NCBI GenBank assembly: GCA_024763015.1
Contig: JANTGO010000004.1
Location: 1 to 35,047, forward strand
Direction: 5' to 3'
Length of the DNA: 35,047 nt
DNA from: Flavobacteriaceae bacterium
GTDB lineage: Bacteria; Bacteroidota; Bacteroidia; Flavobacteriales; Flavobacteriaceae
Shown here: positions 17,816-26,286 of the stretch, piece after piece
Layout of the letters: every line of letters begins with the position of its first letter
Numbering within the stretch: the stretch's first letter is position 1
Translations under genes and position numbers: made by a program
The notes under the pieces: generated by a model
What the model was told of the DNA's origin: nothing
Databases searched by the model: none
The model's input: the letters and a program-made list of their open reading frames with translations, nothing else

Positions 17816-18301
17816 TTATTTTCTAGGAGGAAATTTACGCAAAAGTTTATCAATGGCTCTTTTGAAGGTCTGAAAATCATTTCCATCCAAATCTATATAG
17901 GTATTTCCTTGCCATACAATTTTTTTAGAGCGTGCATCAACAATGTCTATATACAAGCGCCCTTCTACTGATTTTTCTTTATAAATCCTTCTGTGCCAAG
18001 GACTAAAACGAACAGGATAGACATCTATTCTGTCGTGTAAGTCGGTAAAAACATTTACGATTAAATCCGGGCGGGATGACTTGCTTAAATTCTTGTGTAA
18101 CAGCTCGTCGGATATGGTTCTTAGCACAAATCTCTTTTTATCTTTTGGTATTTTTAAAGCCCTGATGCCTTTTTTAAAGAAGGCAAAAGTTTGATATTGA
18201 GAAAAGTCAATATTTTTATCGTAACTAATTTTTGTAGATGAACAAGAAGAAATCGAAACGACCAAAAATACAATAAGTGATAATTTAAGCGGTGTTTTCA
18301 T
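17816..18301 (-). CDS. DUF4136-type lipoprotein
   Basis: A 161-residue predicted lipoprotein. The signal peptide LSLIVFLVVSISSC ends in a lipobox cysteine at about residue 20. The mature part contains FSQYQTFAFFKKG, then RPDLIVNVFTDLHDRIDV and EGRLYIDIVDARSKKIVWQGN, the typical order of the DUF4136 family, whose function is unknown. The segment GRLYIDIVDARSKKIVW is the best conserved. I chose the ATG at 18301 because it begins directly before the signal peptide; the frame extends 63 bp upstream but would place extra hydrophobic residues in front of it. Exported, probably anchored in the outer membrane facing the periplasm. Confidence 0.82.
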   Translation of the reverse strand: MKTPLKLSLIVFLVVSISSCSSTKISYDKNIDFSQYQTFAFFKKGIRALKIPKDKKRFVLRTISDELLHKNLSKSSRPDLIVNVFTDLHDRIDVYPVRFSPWHRRIYKEKSVEGRLYIDIVDARSKKIVWQGNTYIDLDGNDFQTFKRAIDKLLRKFPPRK

Positions 18302-18400
18302 AAGAATATTTTTTAAAATAATAATCATTGTAAAGAATAGCAAGGCAAACGTTCTACAATTCACATTATGTCAAATACAAAAATTATTCCAAAGAGAAGA

Positions 18401-19111
18401 CTAATGCGCTTGAAAAACAAAAACAGTAGGACGTTTATGCAAATCAGGCTTTTGTTTTTTCCATTTAGCAACAGGAAGGGTTTTTACCGACTCGGTATCC
18501 AAAGTAAGATCAGTTGCCAGTGTCAACAAAGTATCAGGATGTAATATTTTGGTTAAGGTCTCAAACAATTTTTGATTGCGATAAGGGGTTTCGATAAAAA
18601 TATGGGCAGATTGGTCTCGCATAGAAAATTGTTCCAACTGCTTAATTTTTCTCTTTAATGCACCGGATTCTTTAGGCAAATAACCATGGAAAGAAAAATT
18701 TTGCCCGTTAAGTCCGGAAGCCATTAAGGCCAAAAGCAATGATGAAGGCCCGACAAATGGTTTGACTTTAATCTGATGCTTATGCGCCATTGCCACGACC
18801 AATGAACCCGGATCGGCAATCGCCGGCAAACCGGCTTCGGATAAGAGTCCCATATCCTTACCGGCAAGCAAAGGTTCTAAAAATGATTGCAATCCTGCAG
18901 ACTTATCGTGTTTGTCCAATTGAAAAATTGTCAATTCCGATTGCTTGCATTCGGGACATATTAGCTTGATAAACCTACGAGCTGTTTTTTCATTTTCTAC
19001 TATAAAATAATTGAGTTCTTTAATTGTCTCCTTCAATATAGCCGGAAAAACATGCGCCGGATTTGAGTCGCCTAAAGTGGTTGGCAGTAAAAATAAAACG
19101 CCTTTATGCAT
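18401..19111 (-). CDS. SAM-dependent methyltransferase, RsmI-like (tetrapyrrole methylase fold)
   Basis: A 236-residue enzyme of the tetrapyrrole methylase superfamily, related to RsmI, which 2'-O-methylates C1402 of 16S rRNA. Visible: GVLFLLPTTLGDSNPAHVFP at the N-terminus, VENEKTARRFIK, the glycine-rich GLLSEAGLPAIADPGS, then PFVGPSSLLLALMASGLNGQ and FHGYLPK, and IFIETPYRN. These SEAG-P-I-DPG and VGPSS-L motifs define the SAM pocket. Bacteroidota carry this shorter paralogue next to, or instead of, a full RsmI. The preferred ATG at 19111 overlaps the phosphatase gene by 8 bp; an ATG at 19147 would give 12 more residues. Substrate is inferred from the family only. Confidence 0.87.
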   Translation of the reverse strand: MHKGVLFLLPTTLGDSNPAHVFPAILKETIKELNYFIVENEKTARRFIKLICPECKQSELTIFQLDKHDKSAGLQSFLEPLLAGKDMGLLSEAGLPAIADPGSLVVAMAHKHQIKVKPFVGPSSLLLALMASGLNGQNFSFHGYLPKESGALKRKIKQLEQFSMRDQSAHIFIETPYRNQKLFETLTKILHPDTLLTLATDLTLDTESVKTLPVAKWKKQKPDLHKRPTVFVFQAH

Positions 19112-19571
19112 CGCTATATTTTTTTGCAATGATGCTTGTTGCTTCATCTAACATTTTGAAAACCAATTCGGCAGCGTTTTTACCTTTGTTATAAGAATCG
19201 GGCACATCTAAGTTTTCGCCCGGATACACTTCATTCAAAATAAAATCAACTTTTTGAATATCCTGAGCATTTCTTGCTATTTTTTTTATCATCTCCCAAT
19301 TTTGACGATCCATGATGTATATTTTATCGAACTTGTCAAAATCCTCTAAATTAAAAGGACGCGAACGTAAATTTGAAATATCTAAATTATTTTTTTTGGC
19401 TATTTCCTGAGAAGTTTTGCAAGGTGCTTCCCCCTTGTGCCAATCATCCAAGCCGGCAGAATCTACCACTGCTTTATGCTCCGGAATTTTTGAGCGCAAT
19501 AGTGCTTCAGCCAATGGCGAGCGACAAATATTGCCCAAACAAAGCATCAATATTTTTTTTGGTCGATTCAT
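19104..19571 (-). CDS. Low-molecular-weight protein tyrosine phosphatase
   Basis: A 155-residue cysteine phosphatase. The P-loop is CLGNICRS at residues 11-18, giving C-x5-R with nucleophile Cys11 and Arg17. The general acid lies in the late DVPDSYNKG segment, corresponding to the DP-loop of the family. SAGLDDWHKGEAPCKTSQEIAKK and FDKIYIMDRQN are also typical. The substrate is not evident; in many bacteria the paralogue beside capsule kinases dephosphorylates Wzc-type kinases, but no such kinase is present here. Gene order dnaA-phosphatase-methylase is conserved in Flavobacteriia as far as I recall. It overlaps the methylase gene by 8 bp. Confidence 0.93.
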   Translation of the reverse strand: MNRPKKILMLCLGNICRSPLAEALLRSKIPEHKAVVDSAGLDDWHKGEAPCKTSQEIAKKNNLDISNLRSRPFNLEDFDKFDKIYIMDRQNWEMIKKIARNAQDIQKVDFILNEVYPGENLDVPDSYNKGKNAAELVFKMLDEATSIIAKKYSDA

Positions 19572-19588
19572 TCTTCTAAGTTTATGGG

Positions 19589-19604
19589 CAAAAATACAAA
19601 AATA
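19589..19604 (-). promoter_or_regulatory. Possible tandem -7 elements before the phosphatase gene
   Basis: Two adjacent minus-strand copies of TATTTTTG (19589-19596 and 19597-19604), each an exact TAnnTTTG match, start 18 bp upstream of the ATG. No -33 TTG is visible at the expected distance, so AT-rich coincidence cannot be excluded. Confidence 0.3.
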
Positions 19605-19657
19605 GTCTTAGTAATACCAGTGATATTTTCTTAGTCTTAGACAGGCTTAATCGTAAA

Positions 19658-21079
19658 TTATAAAGAAAATTTTATTTCCAAATCTTTGTAGTATTTACGA
19701 AAATCTTTATCTACATTTCTTAATCCGTCAATGGTTTTACAAGCGTGCAAAACAGTAGCATGATTACGTTTACCAATTTTTCTACCAATCTCAGCATAAG
19801 GTTTGCGAGTCATTTTTTTTGCAAAATACATGGCAAATTGTCTGGCTTGAACGATATCACGTTTGCGTGATTTTGAGTTGAGTTCCTCAATATCGACATT
19901 AAAATACTTGGCCACCACTTCTTTAATCATGTCGATAGAATAAATTTTTCTATTTTGTTTGACATAATTACTGATAATTTCACTGGCCAATTTCAAATTG
20001 ATTTCCCGGCGGTCAAAAGAAGCATGTGCAATAAGAGAAATGATAATACCTTCCAGTTCGCGAATATTGGTTTTGATGCTTTGCGCAATATAATCCACAA
20101 CGTTATCAGGCAAATCAACGCCATCAAGATATAATCTATTGAGAATTATTTTCTTACGCGTTTCATAATCCGGCTTTTGCAATTCAGCAGAAAGCCCCCA
20201 TTTAAAACGGGATAAAAGTCGTTGTTCGATATCTTGCATATCCACCGGTGTTTTATCAGCCGTCAGGATAATTTGTTTCTTATTTTGATGCAAGTGGTTA
20301 AAAATGTGAAAGAACACATCTTGCGTACCCGGCTTCCCTGACAAAAATTGGATGTCATCTACGATAAGCACATCTATCATTTGATAAAAATGAATAAAAT
20401 CATTTCTATTGTTACGCTGGGTTGCCGTCGTATATTGTTGGATAAATTTCTCAGTAGAAACGTATAAAACGGTTTTTTCAGGAAAAATAGATTTGACTTC
20501 CAAACCGATAGCATTTGCCAGGTGGGTTTTACCCAAACCAACATCGCCATAAATCAATAAAGGATTAAAGGATGTACCTCCGGGTTTTTTGGCTACAGCC
20601 ATCGCTGCATTTTTTGCTAAACGATTCGAATTTCCTTGAATAAAATTATCAAAAGAGTAATTTTGATTCAATTGAGAATCGATATGAATTTTTTGAATTC
20701 CAGGAAAAGCAAAAGGATTTTTTATGTCAGGAACCAACTTATTGGTTGTCTTTCTATTTTGGAGCGGCACTTTGGGTCTGTTAGAACTTGGAAGGTCTAA
20801 TAAATCTTTTCCGTTTGTATGTGCTTCACCACTCATTTTGATGCTGTAAATCAATTTTGCATCCGCACCCAAATATTTGTTTAAAGCAATTTTTAACAGC
20901 TGTAAATAGTGTTCTTCAATCCACTCAAAATAAAATTTGCTCGGCACCTGAATCTTTAACTTTTTTCCCTCAAGTGCTACGGGAATCAAAGGCTTGAACC
21001 AAGTTTCATAAGAAACCTCATCGATATTGTCCTTAATAAAAGACAGACAATTATTCCATAAGCCAATAGCTTGATTCAT
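19658..21079 (-). CDS. dnaA: Chromosomal replication initiator DnaA
   Basis: Binds DnaA boxes at oriC and melts the origin. The 473 residues show domain I at 1-85 (LWNNCLSFIKDNIDEVSYETWFKPL), a linker, the AAA+ domain with Walker A GDVGLGKTH (178-186), Walker B VLIVDDIQFL (about 239-248) and the initiator-specific region, and domain IV with the DNA-binding signature around GKRNHATVLHACKTI near the C-terminus. Length is normal. Neighbours are a YbgC-like thioesterase (divergent) and the phosphatase (same direction). The 210-bp upstream gap has only one weak DnaA-box-like sequence, so I do not place oriC here. Confidence 0.98.
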   Translation of the reverse strand: MNQAIGLWNNCLSFIKDNIDEVSYETWFKPLIPVALEGKKLKIQVPSKFYFEWIEEHYLQLLKIALNKYLGADAKLIYSIKMSGEAHTNGKDLLDLPSSNRPKVPLQNRKTTNKLVPDIKNPFAFPGIQKIHIDSQLNQNYSFDNFIQGNSNRLAKNAAMAVAKKPGGTSFNPLLIYGDVGLGKTHLANAIGLEVKSIFPEKTVLYVSTEKFIQQYTTATQRNNRNDFIHFYQMIDVLIVDDIQFLSGKPGTQDVFFHIFNHLHQNKKQIILTADKTPVDMQDIEQRLLSRFKWGLSAELQKPDYETRKKIILNRLYLDGVDLPDNVVDYIAQSIKTNIRELEGIIISLIAHASFDRREINLKLASEIISNYVKQNRKIYSIDMIKEVVAKYFNVDIEELNSKSRKRDIVQARQFAMYFAKKMTRKPYAEIGRKIGKRNHATVLHACKTIDGLRNVDKDFRKYYKDLEIKFSL

Positions 21080-21248
21080 AGTTAGTTAATGATAATTCAG
21101 GTTAAAACTGTGGTTATTGTTGCTTAAACTTAAGTGCAAAATTGAGACAAAATTTCCAATAAAAAAAATTTTTTTCGCTTGTTTTTTAATTATTTTTTTC
21201 CTAATATGAAATGTTTAAAAAAAACTGCTAAATTTCAGTTTTAAGTAT

Positions 21249-21256
21249 TACTTTTG
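21249..21256 (+). promoter_or_regulatory. Putative -7 element of the YbgC-like gene
   Basis: TACTTTTG matches TAnnTTTG exactly, 33 bp upstream of the ATG at 21290. The -33 position holds CTG at 21225-21227 with a 21-bp spacer, a weak match. The 21080-21289 gap shows no other clear element. Confidence 0.45.
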
Positions 21257-21289
21257 TAGTATTAATATCAAATTAATGTAAAGATAGAA

Positions 21290-21700
21290 ATGAAACAAAA
21301 AGTCCACGAAATTAAATTTAAAACCCGTTATGCCGAAACCGACCAAATGGGTTATATTCATCATAGCATTTACGCCCAATATTATGAAATGGGACGCATC
21401 GATTGGATGAATAAAATCGGTATTTCATACAAAAATATGGAAAAAGACGGTGTTATTTTGCCTGTCTATTCACTTTACACAAAATATTTCACCCCACTCA
21501 CTTTTGACGAATTAATCACCGTAATAACATACGTTAAATACTTAAAAGGTGTAAGATTGGCTTTTGGCTATGAAATTTATAATGAAAAAGGTGAAAAATC
21601 AACAGAAGGTGAAGTCGTTCTCGTTTTTGCCGATGCACAAACCGGAAAACCCATCAGACCTTATCAAGAATTTGTAGAAAAACTCAATCAAGTCATCTAA
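21290..21700 (+). CDS. Acyl-CoA thioesterase, YbgC/4HBT family
   Basis: A 136-residue single hot-dog domain. RYAETDQMGYIHHSIYAQYYEMGRIDWM matches the 4HBT signature, although the usual catalytic Asp of the Y-x-x-TD-x-x-G-V/I-V-H/Y block is seen as TDQMGYIHH. It would hydrolyse acyl-CoA or acyl-ACP thioesters. In Gram-negative bacteria YbgC is linked to the Tol-Pal system and phospholipid metabolism, but no tol genes occur here. Divergent from dnaA, the arrangement I recall for Flavobacteriia. Substrate unknown. Confidence 0.9.
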   Translation: MKQKVHEIKFKTRYAETDQMGYIHHSIYAQYYEMGRIDWMNKIGISYKNMEKDGVILPVYSLYTKYFTPLTFDELITVITYVKYLKGVRLAFGYEIYNEKGEKSTEGEVVLVFADAQTGKPIRPYQEFVEKLNQVI

Positions 21701-21813
21701 TACTAACCTGTTATCAAGATAATGAAACCACCATGTAGAATTCTATTTACGCACGGAGATATAATTAAGGTGATTCCATGTGTTACCAACAAAAAATATT
21801 AAATTATAAATGC

Positions 21814-22530
21814 ATGAAAACAAAACTAAGCGTAAATATTAACAAAATTGCCACCCTCCGTAATGCCAGAGGCGCCAATTACCCTGATGTTTTGGCATTT
21901 GCCCAACGCATACAAGAAATGGGTGCTGATGGTATCACCATTCATCCAAGACCCGACGAAAGACATATACGATATACCGATGCACTTGCTTTACGTCCCT
22001 TGGTGTTTACCGAATTTAATATCGAAGGCAATCCTATCTCAAAATTCATTGATTTGGTGTTGGAAGTAAAACCCGAGCAAGTAACCTTGGTTCCCGATGA
22101 CCCCAACCAATTAACCTCCGATCACGGTTGGGATACGATTAAGTATAAAGACTACCTAAAAGAAATCATATCGGAATTTAAAAAAAATAATATTCGCACT
22201 TCTATTTTTGTCGATCCGGATGTCAAAATGGTCGAAGGAGCAGTCGCTACCGAAACAGACCGAATAGAATTATATACCGAATCTTATGCCAGTGAATATG
22301 CCAAAGGGAATACAGAAATTATTAAACCTTTTGCAGAAGCTTCAGAACTGGCACATCAATTGGGCTTGGGCATCAATGCAGGGCACGATTTAAATTTGAA
22401 TAATATTTCCTTTTTCAAAAAACATTTAAAATATCTTGACGAAGTATCTATCGGGCATGCATTAATCGTAGAATCGCTTATGTACGGCTTAGAAAATGTG
22501 ATTAGAATGTATCAAGAAAAATTAAAATAA
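21814..22530 (+). CDS. pdxJ: Pyridoxine 5'-phosphate synthase
   Basis: Condenses 1-deoxyxylulose 5-phosphate with 3-amino-2-oxopropyl phosphate in DXP-dependent vitamin B6 synthesis. The 238-residue TIM barrel shows LSVNINKIATLRNARG at the N-terminus, ITIHPRPDERHIRYTD (with the two histidines of the phosphate/catalytic loop), VTLVPDDPNQLTSDHGWD, RIELYTESYA and GINAGHDLNLNN with the late histidine. The ATG at 21814 gives the canonical start; an ATG at 21778 would add 12 unlikely residues. The alpha/beta hydrolase gene begins 3 bp after its stop. Several PLP enzymes in this window depend on the cofactor made by this pathway. Confidence 0.96.
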   Translation: MKTKLSVNINKIATLRNARGANYPDVLAFAQRIQEMGADGITIHPRPDERHIRYTDALALRPLVFTEFNIEGNPISKFIDLVLEVKPEQVTLVPDDPNQLTSDHGWDTIKYKDYLKEIISEFKKNNIRTSIFVDPDVKMVEGAVATETDRIELYTESYASEYAKGNTEIIKPFAEASELAHQLGLGINAGHDLNLNNISFFKKHLKYLDEVSIGHALIVESLMYGLENVIRMYQEKLK

Positions 22531-22533
22531 TGG

Positions 22534-23319
22534 ATGGATAGCCACCAAAAAATACTGCATTCAAAAATCATAGGAAAAGGCACTCCCCTACTTATTTTAC
22601 ATGGATTACTGGGAATGGGTGACAACTGGATTAGCTTATCAAAACAATATGCCGAAAATGGATTTGAAGTCCACATAATCGACCAGCGAAATCATGGCAA
22701 AAGTTTTCACAGCCATCAGATGAATTACAGCATAATGAACCAAGATTTGCTGCAATACATTAATCATTACCGCTTAACAAATTGTCAAGTAATTGGACAC
22801 TCAATGGGTGGCAAGAGCGCTATGAATTTTGCTGTTAGTTATCCCGACATGCTTGAAAAATTAATTGTTGTGGACATTGCGCCAAAATATTATGCACCCC
22901 ATCATCAAGTTATTTTTGAAGCCATTAAAAGCATCGACCTTACATTATATAATAAACGTAAAGAAATAGATGATTTTCTTTCGCAAAAAATCGCATCACC
23001 GCCCATCCGAAATTTCTTGTTAAAAAATCTAAAAAGAAATAGTGATAACAAATTTGGATGGAAAGCAAATATAGATGTTCTTGAAGCATCACTGGAAAAA
23101 TTGGGTGAAGCACTTCCCGATAATAGCAAATTTGACAAGCCTACCTTATTTATCAAAGGACAACAATCTCCATATATCAATCAAGCAGATTTTGAAGTAA
23201 TCAAAATACACTTTCCACAAGCAAATATATTGGAAATTGCAAATGCCGGACATTGGGTGCATGCGGAACAATCCGATTATTTTTTCAAAAAAACCTTATC
23301 ATTTTTAACAAATAAATAA
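22534..23319 (+). CDS. Alpha/beta hydrolase, YbfF-like esterase
   Basis: A 261-residue soluble alpha/beta hydrolase. LLILHGLLGMGDNW (oxyanion HG at 23-24), IIDQRNHGKSFHS, and the nucleophile elbow VIGHSMGGKSAMNFA with Ser90 are clear, and the catalytic His lies in NAGHWVHAE near residue 240. The HGL-G-NW and DxRNHGxS motifs are typical of YbfF-like esterases, which act on short acyl esters or acyl-CoA in vitro. It follows pdxJ by 3 bp and so should be cotranscribed. Substrate cannot be read from the sequence. Confidence 0.9.
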   Translation: MDSHQKILHSKIIGKGTPLLILHGLLGMGDNWISLSKQYAENGFEVHIIDQRNHGKSFHSHQMNYSIMNQDLLQYINHYRLTNCQVIGHSMGGKSAMNFAVSYPDMLEKLIVVDIAPKYYAPHHQVIFEAIKSIDLTLYNKRKEIDDFLSQKIASPPIRNFLLKNLKRNSDNKFGWKANIDVLEASLEKLGEALPDNSKFDKPTLFIKGQQSPYINQADFEVIKIHFPQANILEIANAGHWVHAEQSDYFFKKTLSFLTNK

Positions 23320-23377
23320 ATTTTAGCGTTAAAATTACATCATTTTGAGAAAAAATGCTTTTAATTAAACAAAATAC

Positions 23378-23408
23378 TTGCAGGAAATAATTCTTTATAT
23401 TACTTTTA
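23378..23408 (+). promoter_or_regulatory. Bacteroidota-type promoter of the FadL-GDSL unit
   Basis: TTG at 23378-23380 is followed after exactly 20 bp by TACTTTTA (23401-23408), one base from TAnnTTTG. Spacing and sequence are the best promoter match in the window. It gives a leader of about 20 nt before the ATG at 23436. Confidence 0.7.
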
Positions 23409-23435
23409 TGAAAAATTAATTTAAACTTAACAACT

Positions 23436-24683
23436 ATGAAAAAATTACTAGTAGTATTAGTCTTTCTATCTATTGGCAGCATTTATGCCGGCGGATATAG
23501 AGTAGCACTCCAAGGTCAAAGAATGTTGGGAATGGGACATGCCGGTTTATCCGTATTTTCCAATACAGAAACTGCATTTTTTAACCCTGCGGGTTTGTCT
23601 TTCTTAGATAAAAATTTCTCCATTTCATTTGGGGTTAGTGGTATTATGTCAAATGTCAAGTACCAAAATGCCCAATACAACCAAACGGCAGGAACCAATG
23701 ACCCAATGGGAACACCTTTTTATCTTTATGCGTCATATCGAACAAGTGACCAAGTCACTTTAGGTTTGGCTGTTTACACCCCTTTTGGCAATTCACTCGA
23801 ATGGGATAAAGATTGGGCAGGATCCAGTATTGTGAACAGTATTTCTATGAAGGTTTTTTATATTCAACCTTCAATGGCTTACAAATTTAGCAAGCATTTT
23901 AGCGTAGGCGCATCTTTGATCATGGCTTACGGAAGTGTCGATTACAATAAAAATATCAACCGATATTTGACAGATGAATCGGGCAACAGAACGGATGCCA
24001 CTGTTAATTCGGGTACTGTTAGTGCAGCAGGATATTCTTTTAGCATGGCCTACAAACCCTCTGATAAACTTTCTATGGGTTTAAACTACCGTTCCTCTGT
24101 AGTCTTAGATGCGAAATATGGTAAAGCAGAATTCAACGATGTTCCTTCATTTTTAGCTGGAAAACTTAAAACAGCTGCTATTTCAGCCAAATTGCCTATG
24201 CCGGCAGAATTGGGTGTCGGTTTATCCTTTAAACCCTTAAAGAAAATGTTAGTCGCCCTTGATTATAACTACACTTACTGGAGTATCTATCAAGAACTAA
24301 AAATAGAATTCAAAAATGGCTTACCACCTAGTGTAAGTGAAAAGAATTTCCATAACACCAGTACTTTTAGAATTGGTGCTGAATATGTCGTTAATGACAA
24401 AATTAATGTTCGTGCCGGATATTATTACGACCAATCGCCTTCAACCGAAGGATATTTCTCACCCGAAACGCCTAGTTTAAATTCAAACAATTACACTTTT
24501 GGCATCGGATATCAAATGAAAAAATTAGCGGTAGATTTTTCTTTCCTCTATGTTGATGGTATAGAAAGAACCGACTACACCTATGTTAGAGGTGAAGGCC
24601 CTTCTGCCTACCGTTTTGGCGGTACTTATGTTAGCAATGCTATCATTCCAGGAATTGGTCTTACTTATTCATTTGACAAATAA
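23436..24683 (+). CDS. OmpP1/FadL-family outer-membrane transporter
   Basis: A 415-residue outer-membrane protein. A signal peptide covers about residues 1-19 (ending IYAGG). The mature start GGYRVALQGQRMLGMGHAGLS and the FFNPAGLSFL motif are diagnostic of the FadL/TodX family, whose members import fatty acids or other hydrophobic compounds. The rest alternates amphipathic strands (for example VTLGLAVYTPFGNSLEWD, YKPSDKLSMGLNYRSSV) and ends in GIGLTYSFDK, as in a 14-stranded barrel. It is followed 20 bp later by a GDSL-type lipoprotein, so secreted lipase activity and hydrophobic uptake may be coupled. No Shine-Dalgarno; the ATG follows an A-rich leader. Confidence 0.93.
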   Translation: MKKLLVVLVFLSIGSIYAGGYRVALQGQRMLGMGHAGLSVFSNTETAFFNPAGLSFLDKNFSISFGVSGIMSNVKYQNAQYNQTAGTNDPMGTPFYLYASYRTSDQVTLGLAVYTPFGNSLEWDKDWAGSSIVNSISMKVFYIQPSMAYKFSKHFSVGASLIMAYGSVDYNKNINRYLTDESGNRTDATVNSGTVSAAGYSFSMAYKPSDKLSMGLNYRSSVVLDAKYGKAEFNDVPSFLAGKLKTAAISAKLPMPAELGVGLSFKPLKKMLVALDYNYTYWSIYQELKIEFKNGLPPSVSEKNFHNTSTFRIGAEYVVNDKINVRAGYYYDQSPSTEGYFSPETPSLNSNNYTFGIGYQMKKLAVDFSFLYVDGIERTDYTYVRGEGPSAYRFGGTYVSNAIIPGIGLTYSFDK

Positions 24684-24703
24684 TCATTAAAAAAATTAAA
24701 ATT

Positions 24704-26209
24704 ATGAAAAAGATATTATTATTAATCTTAATCGTTCTGGTCGGCATTAATTTTACTGCCTGTAAACCGGAATTTGCTTCACCTATCAGTGATGGTGATT
24801 ATACGAGCGGTAATGCCGATTTTAGCAAATACGTAGCGGTTGGTAACTCATTAACCGCAGGATATACCAACGGTACTTTATACAAAAGTGGTCAAAGCAA
24901 CTCATTCCCATCTATGTTAGCAGAAAGAATGCAACTAGCTGGCGGCGGTGCTTTTACGCAACCTTACTTAGATGATGACACCAAAGATATTGGTGGTATG
25001 GTTTTAGCCGGCAATCCAATTTTGACGCCAAAATTTATTATCAATGCGTCATCCGGTGGTCCTGAACCCATCAATGACGTCCCTACTATGGATGTAACCA
25101 ATATTCACCCCGGACCTTATAATAATATGGGGGTTCCCGGTGCTAAAGTATTCCATTTAGCCGCAGCCGGATATGGTAATGTAGCCAATTTGGCTTTGGG
25201 TGCTGCCAATCCATATTATGTAAGAATGGCTTCTGCGCCCAACACGCCTGTTATTCAAGATGCTGCCGGTCAAAACCCTACATTTTTCACACTTTGGATT
25301 GGTAACAATGATGTGCTTTCATTTGCAACCAGCGGAGGTGTTGGTGTCAATCAAACAGGAAATATGGATCCGTCAACTTATGGACCCAACGACATCACTG
25401 ACCCTACGGTATTTGGTGCTGTTTACAGCCAACTATTGGATGCAATGACAGCCAATGGTGCCAAAGGTGTGGTTGCTACTATTCCGGATGTATCTTCTAT
25501 TCCGTTCTTTACTACTATTCCTTATGCACCCATCCCAATGACTGATCAAAATACGGTTGACGCCTTAAATGCCGCTTATTTGCAATATAATCAAGGTCTG
25601 CAGTTGGCATTGGCTAATGGATTAATCACTGCTGCTGAAGCTAGTAAAAGAACCATTACTTTTGCCTTAGGTGCCAATGCTTTGGTTATTGAAGATGAAT
25701 ATTTGACCGACCTATCAGGATTAGGTTTGCCCTCTATCAGACAGACGAATGCAGATGACTTGGTTCCGCTAACTGCCAAAGCTATTATAGGTACTCCTGA
25801 TCCAAATAATCCTCAGTTAATCAATGGCGTTACAAAACCTTTAGAGGATCAATGGGTATTGGTTAAAGAAGAAATTAATATGGTCAGAACGGCTGCTACT
25901 GCATATAATGCTACTATTACACAATTGGCTGCTGCTAAAGATTTACCGGTTGCAGATATGGCTGCTACGATGCAACAAATGTCACAAGGACTAGCTACCG
26001 AAGATGGTTCCATTTACACAGCTGACTATTTCAATGGTGATAATTTAGACAATTTGGTATTTGGATTGGATGGTGTACACCCCACTCCTAGAGGATATGC
26101 TATCATAGCCAATAAATTTATCGAAATTATCAATAAAGAATATAAATCTAATTTACCATTGGTTGTACCTGCAACGTATCCAACTTTTGACATTTTAAGT
26201 TCAAACTAG
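24704..26209 (+). CDS. SGNH/GDSL hydrolase lipoprotein
   Basis: A 501-residue exported lipoprotein: signal peptide with lipobox FTAC (Cys at about residue 20), then a SGNH hydrolase. Block I is VAVGNSLTAGYTNG, a GNSL variant of GDSL that keeps the nucleophile Ser; Block III is WIGNNDVL; Block V is LDGVHPTPRG with the catalytic Asp and His. The order and spacing fit the family, but the chain is longer than simple esterases, with a roughly 150-residue insertion (about residues 270-420). Likely acts on esters or lipids at the surface. It is paired with the FadL porin, downstream by 20 bp, and the unit ends at the hairpin at 26244. Confidence 0.87.
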   Translation: MKKILLLILIVLVGINFTACKPEFASPISDGDYTSGNADFSKYVAVGNSLTAGYTNGTLYKSGQSNSFPSMLAERMQLAGGGAFTQPYLDDDTKDIGGMVLAGNPILTPKFIINASSGGPEPINDVPTMDVTNIHPGPYNNMGVPGAKVFHLAAAGYGNVANLALGAANPYYVRMASAPNTPVIQDAAGQNPTFFTLWIGNNDVLSFATSGGVGVNQTGNMDPSTYGPNDITDPTVFGAVYSQLLDAMTANGAKGVVATIPDVSSIPFFTTIPYAPIPMTDQNTVDALNAAYLQYNQGLQLALANGLITAAEASKRTITFALGANALVIEDEYLTDLSGLGLPSIRQTNADDLVPLTAKAIIGTPDPNNPQLINGVTKPLEDQWVLVKEEINMVRTAATAYNATITQLAAAKDLPVADMAATMQQMSQGLATEDGSIYTADYFNGDNLDNLVFGLDGVHPTPRGYAIIANKFIEIINKEYKSNLPLVVPATYPTFDILSSN

Positions 26210-26243
26210 ATTTTTTTTAATAACCAAAATATAAACTCAATTA

Positions 26244-26275
26244 TTGAGGGCGTTTGCTTCAGCAAACGCCCTCAA
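26244..26275. terminator. Strong intrinsic terminator between convergent genes
   Basis: A perfect inverted repeat with 15-nt arms (TTGAGGGCGTTTGCT with its complement) and a TTCA-type apex, followed on the plus strand by TTTTTATAT after the right arm. It stops the FadL-GDSL transcript. Minus-strand transcription from 26787 also reads towards it 12 bp past its stop, so it may act in both directions. Confidence 0.85.
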
Positions 26276-26286
26276 GTTTTTATATA

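Noticed and set aside
19603-19640. Direct repeat TAGTCTTAG (19603-19611 and 19632-19640) between the phosphatase and dnaA genes
   Set aside because: Two copies only, nine bases, AT-rich; no evidence of function.
21109-21117. DnaA-box-like sequence upstream of dnaA
   Set aside because: A single site with two mismatches to TTATCCACA and no cluster; not enough for an origin or autoregulation.
21722-21802. 26-codon ORF between the YbgC-like gene and pdxJ
   Set aside because: Ends inside the sequence just before the pdxJ start and has no recognisable motif; likely chance, although it could be a leader peptide.
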